A stretch of 64,000 bases of DNA, taken from NCBI RefSeq assembly GCF_011682145.1, contig NZ_WHJH01000026.1, positions 1 through 64,000 on the forward strand, written 5' to 3'. This document shows positions 25,026 to 34,300 of this stretch, in pieces. The position numbers and the translations under genes were made by a program. The stretch is from Massilia mucilaginosa (lineage in GTDB: Bacteria; Pseudomonadota; Gammaproteobacteria; Burkholderiales; Burkholderiaceae_D). Within the stretch, counting starts at the first letter, position 1, and every line of letters starts with the position of its first letter. The notes under the pieces were generated by a model that was not told where the DNA came from, did not search any database, and worked only from the letters and a program-made list of their open reading frames with translations.

Positions 25026-25916
25026 CTAACCGTAGTCGGCATCCAGCTCCGAGCCCGCATAATTTTCGAACTCGGCAAACAAGGTCTTCATCGCCGTGCG
25101 CGTGCGGATTTTTTGAATGACCGTGCAGTTGGTGCGGTACGATTCAATCCGCTCCGCGATCACCGGCTGATGCTGCGCCGGCACCTGCTTCATCAGCGCC
25201 GCCCAGCCCTCTTCGTAATCGGGCTTGTTCTTGCGGACCGATTTGACCAGGCGCTCAAAATCGGCCTGCCCGGTGCGCGCCACGATGCGCCCGCCGCCTT
25301 CGATCGCAAAAATGATCGCGACCGCAATCACGCCTTCCGCATTCAGGTCGGCGTCGTTGATCGGCCCCGCGTAGTGATGGCGGCGCAGCCAGCCGGCCGC
25401 GCGCACGATCGCCTGCACCGCCTTGCGCTGCTTGTACTGGACCTCGAATTTTTCGAACCCGGCCCAGTTCTGGTACGGATCGGCGGCGCAAATATCGACG
25501 AACAAATCCTTCAGGCGCCGCTGCGCGTACACCGGGTCCTGGTCGTACTCGCCCACCAGCGAGTCTTCCGGCAAGGCGGCCAGATCGCGCACCATGCGAA
25601 AACCCGTCTGGAACGCATGCTCGGCGCCTTCGTCGATCAGGAAATCGAGCGTGGCATCGTCGTCTTCTTCGCCCAGTTCGTGCTCGAGTCCCAGCGACAC
25701 GCAGCCCACCGTCAGCAGCAGGGCCTTCTGGATGCCTTCGGCGGTGCGGTCGTTGGTGAACTTTTCGGCCACCATGGCGGTGATGCCGGCCAGTTCGTCG
25801 GCCAGGATCACCGACTCGTCGCCGATCGCGCGCGCGGACAGGCAGCGGATCGCCCGCACCAGCCGCGGCAGGCGTTCGACGACGATGGCCGGCAGCATGT
25901 TCTGCGCCGCCTCCAT
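25026..25916 (-). CDS. Hypothetical protein, last gene of J-domain operon
   Basis: A 296-residue, mostly helical acidic protein from the ATG at 25916 (a GTG one codon upstream is possible). Landmarks are LPAIVVERLPRLVRAIRCLS, LLLTVGCVSLGLEHELGEE, an acidic EEDDDATLDF, and GVIAVAIIFAIEGGGRIVAR. No signal peptide and no family I recognise. The start overlaps the stop of the upstream gene (TGATG). The order J-domain protein, then three unknown proteins, with overlaps at two of the three junctions, suggests one complex or pathway, possibly with a dedicated Hsp70 co-chaperone. Confidence 0.78.
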   Translation of the reverse strand: MEAAQNMLPAIVVERLPRLVRAIRCLSARAIGDESVILADELAGITAMVAEKFTNDRTAEGIQKALLLTVGCVSLGLEHELGEEDDDATLDFLIDEGAEHAFQTGFRMVRDLAALPEDSLVGEYDQDPVYAQRRLKDLFVDICAADPYQNWAGFEKFEVQYKQRKAVQAIVRAAGWLRRHHYAGPINDADLNAEGVIAVAIIFAIEGGGRIVARTGQADFERLVKSVRKNKPDYEEGWAALMKQVPAQHQPVIAERIESYRTNCTVIQKIRTRTAMKTLFAEFENYAGSELDADYG

Positions 25917-26695
25917 CACGAGAAGATTCCCGTGCCGATGCTCTTGCGCGCGCCGCGCTTGGGCACATTGCTGCGCGAGGACGGCACTTGCTTGCGCAAG
26001 CGGTACAGCAATTCCTTGGTGCTGCGCATCAGGAACTGCTGTTCTTCGTCCGGGTCGTCGGTGTACTCGGCGTCGGCAATGTCGCCGCTGTGGCGGAAGT
26101 CGGGGAACAGTTCGAACAGGGCGCGGTCCCAGCCATCTTCGCTGGCCTTGGCCAGTTCGATCGCGAGCGGCGCCACGTCGCTGTCGGACGAAGTCTGGCT
26201 GGTGATGTACGGGCCCTTGGCCAGCACTTCGCCAGCCAGCTCGAGCATCTCTTTCGGCGCCATCGAGAACAGGATCGCGAACACGGTGGCGCCATGGTCG
26301 GTGGCCGAGGCTTCCGACAGCAGCTCGGCGCGGCGCTCCGGGTCGTCGGCCGAAAAGACGATGCCGTGCACGTGCGCGAACAGGGTTTCGGCGACGCGCT
26401 CAGGGTCGTCTTCGATCATGTCGTCCGACCAGGTGGCGGCGAAAAACGCCAGGCTGTCGGCCCAGGCCTTGGGCGGCACAAGCAGGGTCGCCAGCGAGGT
26501 CTTGCCGCCGTCGAAGCCGGACAAATGCAGGGCCGTGACCTGCGGCGCGAGCGTGGAGAGCACCTCGACCACGGCCAGGTCGCCATGCGTCTCGACCGCT
26601 TCCGAAAACGCCTGCTCGGCATGCGACAGCGAACCGGCCAGTACCAGTTCGCTGATCTGTTTCGACAGCGCGGGCAGATTGCTGTTGTCGCTCAT
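25916..26695 (-). CDS. Hypothetical protein of J-domain operon
   Basis: A 259-residue cytoplasmic protein. The ATG at 26695 (MSDNSNLPALSKQISELVLA) is preceded by AAGGAAGGAG with suitable spacing, better than an in-frame TTG at 26701. Features are a helical N-terminus, SLSHAEQAFSEAVETHGDLA (TPR-like in look), FDGGKTSLATLLVPPKAW, an acidic middle, and a basic C-terminal tail (VPKRGARKSIGTG). No recognised family. It is flanked by the other two unknown members and probably co-translated with both. Confidence 0.78.
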   Translation of the reverse strand: MSDNSNLPALSKQISELVLAGSLSHAEQAFSEAVETHGDLAVVEVLSTLAPQVTALHLSGFDGGKTSLATLLVPPKAWADSLAFFAATWSDDMIEDDPERVAETLFAHVHGIVFSADDPERRAELLSEASATDHGATVFAILFSMAPKEMLELAGEVLAKGPYITSQTSSDSDVAPLAIELAKASEDGWDRALFELFPDFRHSGDIADAEYTDDPDEEQQFLMRSTKELLYRLRKQVPSSRSNVPKRGARKSIGTGIFS

Positions 26696-26697
26696 GC

Positions 26698-27201
26698 TCA
26701 ATCTCCTTCCTTATCGAACATCTGGGCGAAGTCGTCGGTGACGCCGTCGTCTTCGTCGTCGTAGCGGTCGTCGCCGTCATCGTCGCGCGAGAGCTGTTCG
26801 AGCGACTCGTCGTCCTCGTCCCACAGGCGCGGGTGCTTGAACAGGAAGGCGGTGATGATGGCCTGGCGCGCCAGTTCCGGATGGTTATCGGTCATGGCCT
26901 TGTACATGGCTTCGGCATCGCCTTCGCAGGCGGCCATGGCGAACACGTTCTCGGGGCTGCCGCCTTCGTAGTCGCCCGCTTCCACCAGCAAGCCCTTGGG
27001 ATTGCTGAAGGTGATGTGGTCGACCAGCGCGAAGCTCATCATGTTGACGTCTTCGATGCCGCCGCCGCTGGTGTATTCGCCAACCAGCGCACTGACCATC
27101 ATGTCGTAGTTCTTGCGGTTCGGCGGGTCGCCCAAAATGCCGTCGATCTGGCCGCCGAGTTCACGCGACTGGTAGGCAAATTCGGGATGTACTTTTCTCA
27201 T
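26698..27201 (-). CDS. Hypothetical acidic protein of J-domain operon
   Basis: A 167-residue protein starting MRKVHPEFAYQSRELGGQID at 27201. The body has NYDMMVSALVGEYTSGGGIE, a segment with VEAGDYEGGSPENVFAMAAC, and a helical AEAMYKAMTDNHPELARQAI. The C-terminus is a strongly acidic Asp-rich tail (RDDDGDDRYDDEDDG) ending FDKEGD. Such tails occur in chaperone clients and RNA mimics, but no role can be assigned. It is 88 bp downstream of the J-domain gene and its stop abuts the next start region. Confidence 0.78.
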   Translation of the reverse strand: MRKVHPEFAYQSRELGGQIDGILGDPPNRKNYDMMVSALVGEYTSGGGIEDVNMMSFALVDHITFSNPKGLLVEAGDYEGGSPENVFAMAACEGDAEAMYKAMTDNHPELARQAIITAFLFKHPRLWDEDDESLEQLSRDDDGDDRYDDEDDGVTDDFAQMFDKEGD

Positions 27202-27289
27202 TTTCTGATCCTGTTGGTAATGCGTATGAAGCGCGGAGGCACGGCGCACGCGGCAGGCGCGCGCCATGTCCGAAAGTTGGGGGCGGTGC

Positions 27290-27580
27290 TTACGCCGGCA
27301 AGGTCACGCCGTTCAGGCTGAACAGCGAACGCCACAGGGCGAAAGCCTCTTCTTCCGCATCGATGATGATGCGGTGGTTGACGCTCTGGTTGTATTCCTC
27401 GCGCCTGGCCGGGTCGGACAGGATTTCGTAAGCCTTGACGATGCTCTTGAAACGCACTTCCGCACCGGGAGCGTCGTTGCGGTCCGGATGGAAACGCATC
27501 GCCAGCGAGCGGTAAACCTTCTTGATCTCGTCGTCGGTCGCATTCGGCGCCACGCCGAGGGTGGTGTATAAATTGTCCAC
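27290..27580 (-). CDS. Small J-domain protein (DnaJ-like co-chaperone)
   Basis: A 96-residue protein with a complete J domain: [32 protein letters not shown] with the essential His-Pro-Asp, and [20 protein letters not shown]. It lacks the Gly/Phe region, zinc centre and C-terminal domains of DnaJ, so it should stimulate an Hsp70 ATPase in a substrate-specific manner. The start is GTG at 27580, with AGGAG six bases upstream. It leads an operon of three unknown proteins (27201-25026). This unusual linkage suggests it recruits DnaK/HscA to those products. Confidence 0.93.
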   Translation of the reverse strand: MDNLYTTLGVAPNATDDEIKKVYRSLAMRFHPDRNDAPGAEVRFKSIVKAYEILSDPARREEYNQSVNHRIIIDAEEEAFALWRSLFSLNGVTLPA

Positions 27581-27744
27581 GGGAAACTCCTGCTGCCGAA
27601 ACTGTAAAGCGAGATTATCCTATAGAACGGGATCAAAGGGGCGGAACGCGGCGGCCGGCGCCGGGACAGGCGCCCTTTGACAGCGATAGCGACTCCTAAT
27701 TGCGTTAAAATGACACAACCTTATCATTCGCAAAGCATCCCTCC

Positions 27745-29502
<1,758 letters not shown>

Positions 29503-29536
29503 CTGTTGCCCCGAAGCGACACTTTCGTCCCCTCCA

Positions 29537-29572
29537 AACCCCGCCCCGGCACTGCCGCGGCGGGGTTCTTTC
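29537..29572 (+). terminator. Rho-independent terminator of glnS
   Basis: AACCCCGCC (29537-29545) pairs with GGCGGGGTT (29559-29567), followed by a short T-rich run (CTTTCTAT). Confidence 0.85.
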
Positions 29573-29596
29573 TATATTCAGACTTTTCCGATCTCC

Positions 29597-29620
29597 ATAC
29601 CTATCAGTCTAAATAGGTAT
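29597..29620. promoter_or_regulatory. Inverted repeat upstream of histidine kinase gene
   Basis: ATACCTAT and ATAGGTAT form a perfect eight-base dyad with an eight-base spacer, in an AT-rich leader about 80 bp before the kinase start. It could be a response-regulator site or the operator of an autoregulator. No bound protein is known. Confidence 0.35.
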
Positions 29621-29698
29621 TATGACAACTAACTTCCGGTTAATGTGGATCAAACACTGCATCGCCATTTGCGGCTACCGAAAGGAATGCAACGCGCC

Positions 29699-31540
29699 AT
29701 GCTTACTATGAAGACAACGATAAAAGCATTCTCGACGGCTCGGCCCGCCCTCTGGGTAGGTCTGCCCTTTTCCCTGGCGGTGGGCATGGTGCTTTACCTT
29801 GCCACCGCCAATTCTATTGAAACCGACTCGCGCGCCCGCTTCGCCGGCCTGGCGCAAAATGCCCGCAACAACATCAACGCCCGCATCAAGTCGTATACCG
29901 ACGTGCTGCGCGGCACGGTCAGCGTGTTCCAGATCAGCGAGCCGCTCACGCGCCGCCAGTTCCACGGCTACGTCAACGGGCTGGGACTGGCGCGCAATTT
30001 TCCTGCCATCGAAAGCATCAATTTCGCCCAGATGCTGCAGGACGCCGACCGCGAAGCCTTCCTGCAGCGCGTGCGCAAGGAACGCGCGGCCGACGGCGCC
30101 GAGGCGGAGGAGTTTTCCATCAAGCCGCCCGGGCGCCGCCCTTCCTACACGGTGGTCACCTTCGCGGAGCCGGAAGAACGCTGGGCCGCCACGCTCGGCT
30201 ACGACCTGTTGACCAATCCGCTGATCGTCGGCACTCTGGGCGAGCTGCGCGACACCGGCAAGCTGTTCACCTCGGGCTTGCCGATTTCCTTCATTTCGGG
30301 ACCGAACCGTACCGGGCTCGGCATGCGCCTGCCGGTCTACCGGCCGCATGCGCCGACCGCGACCGTGGCGCAGCGGCGCGCCGCCTATCTGGGTACGGTC
30401 GGGATCGCCTTCAGCGTGCACAAGCTGGTGCAGGGCGTGATCGACGAAGTGCCGATCAAGAATGTGCGCATGATGCTGATCGATAACGCCATGGGGCCGG
30501 ACAAGTTGAGCGGGCGCGTGTTGTTCGACAGCGGCGGCGACGCCTCGCCCCTGCCCTCCCTGCTGGCGCCCAAGCACTTCAATGCGACCCTGCCGATCGA
30601 CTTCAACGGGCGCCAGTGGGACGCCACCTTCACCGTCTCCGCCAACGAGCTGTACACGGGCTTCGAGGAATTCGCGCCATGGCTGGCGATGATGGCCGGC
30701 TCGGTCAGCTCGATGCTGCTGTACGCCCTGTTCCATGCGCTGACCTCGTCGCGCCGGCGCGCCATCAAGATGGCCAAGGGCATGACGCGCGAACTGCGCG
30801 ACAGCCAGGCCAAATTGCAACTGTCGCACCAGAACCTGCGCCGCCTGGCGGCCCACGCCGACCAGATCAAGGAAGGCGAGCGCAAGCGCATCGCGCGCGA
30901 AATCCACGACGACCTCGGACAAAACCTGCTGGCGCTGCGGATCGAAGCGGACATGCTCAGTTCGCGCACGCGCGAGCGCCATCCGCGCCTGCACGCGCGC
31001 GCCCGTTCCACCCTGCAGCAGATCGATGCCACCATCAAGAGCGTGCGCCAGATCATCAACGACCTGCGTCCGAACGTGCTCGACCTGGGCCTGTCGGCGG
31101 CGGTCGAGTGGCAGATCGCCGAATTCAAGCGCCGCACCGGCATCGCCTGCGAACTGATCGACGAACCGAAGGAAGTGGCGCTCGGCGACCATGCGGCCAC
31201 CGCCTTCTTCCGCATCCTGCAAGAGTCGCTGAGCAACATCGTGCGCCATGCGCAAGCCACCCGGGTCAGGGTCGAACTCAAGCTGAGCGGCAACCGCCTG
31301 TCGATGACCGTCAGCGATAACGGCATCGGTTTGCAGGCGAACGAACGGGCCAAGGTCGGCTCGTTCGGCCTGGTCGGCATCGAGGAGCGCATCAGCATCC
31401 TGGGCGGCTCGTTTTCCATCGCCAGCGATGCCGGAGAAGGGACGACGGTCTGCGTGAGCGTCCCTTTGCACAATGAACCGGCGCGTGGCCACGCCACCGG
31501 CGCACCCAGCAAAACCGAATCGCATGCCGCGTTTGTCTGA
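29699..31540 (+). CDS. CHASE-domain sensor histidine kinase (NarL partner type)
   Basis: A membrane sensor of about 613 residues. The start is ambiguous between GTG 29645 and ATG 29687/29699/29708; AAGGA at 29682-29686 favours 29699. Membrane helix 1 is LWVGLPFSLAVGMVLYLATA. The periplasmic CHASE domain runs about 40-320 (YVNGLGLARNFPAIESINFA), and helix 2 is LAMMAGSVSSMLLYALFHAL. The HisKA_3 box EGERKRIAREIHDDLGQNL carries the phosphoacceptor His. The HATPase domain has NIVRHAQ, DNGIGL and GSFGLVGIEERI. No response regulator gene is adjacent, so it is an orphan kinase here. CHASE ligands are typically small extracellular molecules. Confidence 0.92.
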   Translation: MLTMKTTIKAFSTARPALWVGLPFSLAVGMVLYLATANSIETDSRARFAGLAQNARNNINARIKSYTDVLRGTVSVFQISEPLTRRQFHGYVNGLGLARNFPAIESINFAQMLQDADREAFLQRVRKERAADGAEAEEFSIKPPGRRPSYTVVTFAEPEERWAATLGYDLLTNPLIVGTLGELRDTGKLFTSGLPISFISGPNRTGLGMRLPVYRPHAPTATVAQRRAAYLGTVGIAFSVHKLVQGVIDEVPIKNVRMMLIDNAMGPDKLSGRVLFDSGGDASPLPSLLAPKHFNATLPIDFNGRQWDATFTVSANELYTGFEEFAPWLAMMAGSVSSMLLYALFHALTSSRRRAIKMAKGMTRELRDSQAKLQLSHQNLRRLAAHADQIKEGERKRIAREIHDDLGQNLLALRIEADMLSSRTRERHPRLHARARSTLQQIDATIKSVRQIINDLRPNVLDLGLSAAVEWQIAEFKRRTGIACELIDEPKEVALGDHAATAFFRILQESLSNIVRHAQATRVRVELKLSGNRLSMTVSDNGIGLQANERAKVGSFGLVGIEERISILGGSFSIASDAGEGTTVCVSVPLHNEPARGHATGAPSKTESHAAFV

Positions 31541-31829
31541 TGAAGACGGGCATTGTCCTAAACAGATTCCTCCTGTATGGCCTGCGGCACAGTCAGTGCA
31601 TCCGCGGTGCACTAGGAATATCCCCCGAGCAATGATTGAGCTAAGTCAACAAGTCGGTCGCGGACCGGCGCAACATCCTCAAACAGTAACGGAAATCAAT
31701 GTAATCGGACAATTGATTGACCGTAAGAAAGAAAGGAGACAGGCAGTCAGCAGCACCGGCAATATCCGCAAGTCCAAACAGGGAATGTAGTCACTAAACC
31801 AATCACAACTCTACAAAAGAGGCTTAATC
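31541..31829 (+). other. Leader region upstream of AWCTR-repeat gene
   Basis: There is no well-supported gene. A dyad AGTGCA/TGCACT (31595-31613) lies shortly after the kinase stop. A 52-codon open frame from the ATG at 31632 ends at 31790 but lacks a good ribosome site and has no recognisable motif. AAGAGG seven bases before 31830 is the ribosome site for the repeat protein. The promoter is probably within this interval, giving it transcription separate from the kinase. Confidence 0.4.
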
Positions 31830-33029
31830 ATGATGAGCAACGACGCAATCAAAGCAATTTCAGAACTCGATCTGGACCCGATCAAATTCAAGCTCACGCA
31901 TGCCGAATCCGGCGAAGGCTGGTCGCAGGAAAAGGCCGATGCGGTGGAAGTGGAATATCGCCGTTTCCTGTATCTGATGAAGGCCTTCCCTGAAGACGAA
32001 ACCGCGCCGATGATTGAAGTCGACATCTTCTGGCACTACCATATTCTCGACACGATGAAATACGCGAAAGATTGCGAGCACGCGTTCGGCTACTTCCTGC
32101 ACCACTATCCGTATGTCGGCATGAGCGGCGAAGAAGAAGATACGCAGCACCTGCAGGACTGCGGCAACCGCATGCGCGACCTGTATGAAAGCACCTTCGG
32201 CGAAGTGTACGGCGCCCGCGCCGCCGCCTGGTGCACCCGCACCGTGGAAGCGGCAGCGCCGCTGGAAGCTGCCGGCGCGCAATCGGCCTGGTGCACACGC
32301 ACCGCCACCGAAGGTGAAACGGCGGTATCGGCCGGCGCCAAAGCCGCATGGTGCACCCGGACCAACGCCGAAGCAGCCAAAGCCGCCTGGTGCACGCGTA
32401 CCACGACCGACAGCGCCAAATCGGCCTGGTGCACCCGCACCACGACCGACAGCGCCAAAGCCGCATGGTGCACCCGCACTGTGACGCCAGAGGCAAAAGC
32501 CGCCTGGTGCACCCGCACCACCACCGACAGCGCCAAATCAGCATGGTGCACGCGCACTGTGACGCCGGAGGCAAAAGCCGCCTGGTGCACCCGCACCACC
32601 ACCGACAGCGCCAAATCAGCATGGTGCACGCGCACTGTGACGCCGGAGGCAAAAGCCGCATGGTGCACCCGCACCACGACCGACAGCGCCAAATCCGCCT
32701 GGTGCACGCGCACTGTGACGCCAGAGGCAAAAGCCGCATGGTGCACCCGCACCACCACCGACAGCGCCAAATCCGCCTGGTGCACGCGCACTGTGACGCC
32801 AGAGGCAAAAGCAGCATGGTGCACGCGCACCGTGACGCCAGAAGCCAAAGCGGCCTGGTGCACACGCACCAGCACGGAGGCGGTGAAATCGGCGTGGTGC
32901 ACCAGGGCCATGCCTGCGGCTGTGCAATCAGCCTGGTGCACGAGGGTCGCGAGCGAGCCAACGATCGTCACGGCAGCCACGTCGGAGCTGCTGCTAGCGA
33001 TCAGCAAGGGCGTCGCGCAGCCGGCTTGA
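31830..33029 (+). CDS. GRDP-like domain protein with 18 Ala-Trp-Cys-Thr-Arg repeats (possible multicore RiPP precursor)
   Basis: A 399-residue protein. Residues 1-130 resemble the glycine-rich-domain-protein-like (GRDP/DUF1399) fold: IEVDIFWHYHILDTMKYAKD, then a Cys-Glu-His turn and YFLHHYPYVGM. The rest is 18 copies of AWCTR, with Trp134 first and Trp369 last. The first two intervals are 20 residues; the next 15 are exactly 13. Spacers alternate between TTTDSAKS and TVTPEAKA. Only two other Cys occur. There is no signal peptide or membrane helix. A folded N-domain plus identical Cys-containing cores is the layout of a multicore modified-peptide precursor, but no modifying enzyme is adjacent. 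Metal binding by the Cys array is an alternative. The start at 31830 has AAGAGG upstream. Confidence 0.85.
   Translation: MMSNDAIKAISELDLDPIKFKLTHAESGEGWSQEKADAVEVEYRRFLYLMKAFPEDETAPMIEVDIFWHYHILDTMKYAKDCEHAFGYFLHHYPYVGMSGEEEDTQHLQDCGNRMRDLYESTFGEVYGARAAAWCTRTVEAAAPLEAAGAQSAWCTRTATEGETAVSAGAKAAWCTRTNAEAAKAAWCTRTTTDSAKSAWCTRTTTDSAKAAWCTRTVTPEAKAAWCTRTTTDSAKSAWCTRTVTPEAKAAWCTRTTTDSAKSAWCTRTVTPEAKAAWCTRTTTDSAKSAWCTRTVTPEAKAAWCTRTTTDSAKSAWCTRTVTPEAKAAWCTRTVTPEAKAAWCTRTSTEAVKSAWCTRAMPAAVQSAWCTRVASEPTIVTAATSELLLAISKGVAQPA
32226..32946 (+). repeat. In-frame 39-bp tandem repeats (78-bp higher-order unit) encoding AWCTR cores
   Basis: Eighteen GCNTGGTGCAC cores lie in one reading frame, sixteen of them at an exact 39-bp pitch from about 32346 on. 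From about 32385 to 32860 two unit types alternate, so the effective repeat is 78 bp with very few differences, a sign of recent duplication. It is wholly coding, so it is not a CRISPR array. Copy number is likely to vary among strains. Confidence 0.95.
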
Positions 33030-33189
33030 ACACGTCAGGCCACGCGCAATACTGGAATGAGTAAGGCACTGCCGCACGCACAGTGTGCGCCACGCCATGG
33101 TCCGGCAGGCATGGCGGCTGCCAGTTCCGCACACGGGCTCTAAATCGGAAAACGAAAGCCGACGCGCTGCACAGCGGATCGGCAATCCC

Positions 33190-33219
33190 AAGGGGCACGC
33201 GGTGCCCCTTTTCTTTTGG
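33190..33219 (+). terminator. Rho-independent terminator downstream of AWCTR-repeat gene
   Basis: AAGGGGCAC (33190-33198) and GTGCCCCTT (33202-33210) form a tight stem with a three-base loop, followed by TTCTTTT. It lies 160 bp after the repeat gene stop. The intervening DNA has no convincing gene; a 28-codon frame from the ATG at 33057 is the only candidate. Confidence 0.85.
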
Positions 33220-33225
33220 CTCGCC

Positions 33226-33492
33226 TCAGGCGTTGAGGCTGATGCTCACCGCCGGCACGCCCATCATCGCGCGCAATTCCCGGATACTGAAATCGCTGAT
33301 CTCGTGCATGCGCAGCAGGATGGTTGCGCCGATCGGCAAGGTGCGGTGGCGAATTTTACTGATCACAGGCGGCGCAACTTCAAGCGCGCGCGACAAAGCC
33401 GCATCGTTCTTGAGCTGCAAGCGTTCGATGATGGCATCGAGCACCTTATTGGGATCGTAAGTCGGTTCTTCTGGAAATCTGCGGTTGGTCAT
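33226..33492 (-). CDS. Small helix-turn-helix (Cro/XRE-like) protein
   Basis: An 88-residue protein. DPNKVLDAIIERLQLKNDAA and LSRALEVAPPVISKIRHRTL form a helix-turn-helix resembling phage-repressor or YdaS-type DNA-binding domains. The tail is LRMHEISDFSIRELRAMMGV. It is convergent with the AWCTR-repeat gene across the terminator at 33190 and could regulate neighbouring genes, though similar stand-alone proteins are common in this bacterial family. The ATG at 33492 is used. The AT-rich 186 bp upstream probably carry its promoter. Confidence 0.78.
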   Translation of the reverse strand: MTNRRFPEEPTYDPNKVLDAIIERLQLKNDAALSRALEVAPPVISKIRHRTLPIGATILLRMHEISDFSIRELRAMMGVPAVSISLNA

Positions 33493-33678
33493 GAATTTAA
33501 GTCTCTCGAAATTCGCGCCCGTGGCATATTCGCCAGGGCACTGTCTTTACAGTCGATTAGTAAGCGGCAATGGCAAAAACAACCCGAATATGCGGCTGCT
33601 TCGGCATAGGATTGCATCATACACCTAAGTGTTGACATTCGCTCAACCAACAGAACTTAAACTCAATACACTTTGTAT

Positions 33679-33987
33679 TTAAGGCAATATTTGGTGAGAT
33701 TGTGACCGGCGCGCAGCGCGCCGCACGGGCGCAAACAGCCAGTCCAGCGCGATCTGCGTGGCCAAACGGCTGTAGTTGGTGGGAATCAGATAGAATTCGA
33801 CGAGCAAGCGCTCACTGTCGTTCGGGACCAGGCGCCAGCCGAGCTGGCGGCGGATCTCGTCTGGCGGCGGCGGCGGGCGGCGCGCGCCCTCGCGCCGGGC
33901 CATGTAGGCACGGACTTGTTCTTTGCTGGGCTGGATGATCCGATGCGGCACGGCGGTAGGCACAAGTGAGCAATTGAGAAACGACAT
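33679..33987 (-). CDS. Hypothetical protein, basic
   Basis: A protein of about 102 residues from the ATG at 33987 (MSFLNCSLVPTAVP). An in-frame TTG at 34005 is possible. A Pro-rich RRPPPPPDEIRRQLGWRLV is followed by NDSERLLVEFYLIPTNYSRL and a basic C-terminus. The protein-like order LLVEFYLIPTNYSRLATQIA supports a real gene, but no family is recognised and its ribosome site is weak. Codon usage matches the genome. Confidence 0.55.
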   Translation of the reverse strand: MSFLNCSLVPTAVPHRIIQPSKEQVRAYMARREGARRPPPPPDEIRRQLGWRLVPNDSERLLVEFYLIPTNYSRLATQIALDWLFAPVRRAARRSQSHQILP

Positions 33988-34074
33988 CGCACACGATACG
34001 ACCAAGCCGCGTCCAGAACTTGACGGCCGTCAAACGAGCGCCAGTATTTGCCCATTGACAGCCGGGTTCCTGCC

Positions 34075-34278
34075 CTATTTCTTCTGGCTGGCCAGATACA
34101 AGGCCTTGGCATCCTGATGCGCGCGGTCAACGGTGCGCATGGCTTCCTTTTCGTCATGCTCGACGAAAAATTCGGCGTCCTGCGCCTTTACGACCAGCTT
34201 GATCGCGGCGGCATCGCTCAGGTTGTACTTTTCGGTGATCAGGGTGGTTACTTCGTCAAGATATTCTTCGTAGGTCAT
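34075..34278 (-). CDS. Hypothetical small helical protein
   Basis: A 67-residue acidic helical protein starting MTYEEYLDEVTTLITEKYNL. A helical middle contains AAAIKLVVKAQDAEFFVEHD. It has a strong ribosome site (AAGGAAG) before the ATG at 34278. It lies 22 bp downstream of the NAD-dependent epimerase-like gene and is probably co-transcribed. No catalytic motif. Small proteins of this type recur in the family, as I recall, without known function. Confidence 0.72.
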   Translation of the reverse strand: MTYEEYLDEVTTLITEKYNLSDAAAIKLVVKAQDAEFFVEHDEKEAMRTVDRAHQDAKALYLASQKK

Positions 34279-34300
34279 CGCGCTTCCTTAGTGAGGACCG

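Noticed and set aside
32226-32946. Regular 39-bp repeats as a CRISPR array
   Set aside because: Repeats are in one long reading frame, spacers are not unique but alternate between two sequences, and no cas gene is near.
32105-33007. Long antisense frames through the AWCTR repeat region
   Set aside because: They exist only because the repeat unit lacks stops on the opposite strand; they have no ribosome site or known domain.
33085-33609. 174-codon frame after the repeat gene, considered as a partner enzyme
   Set aside because: It crosses a strong terminator and lies antisense to the helix-turn-helix gene; no motif.
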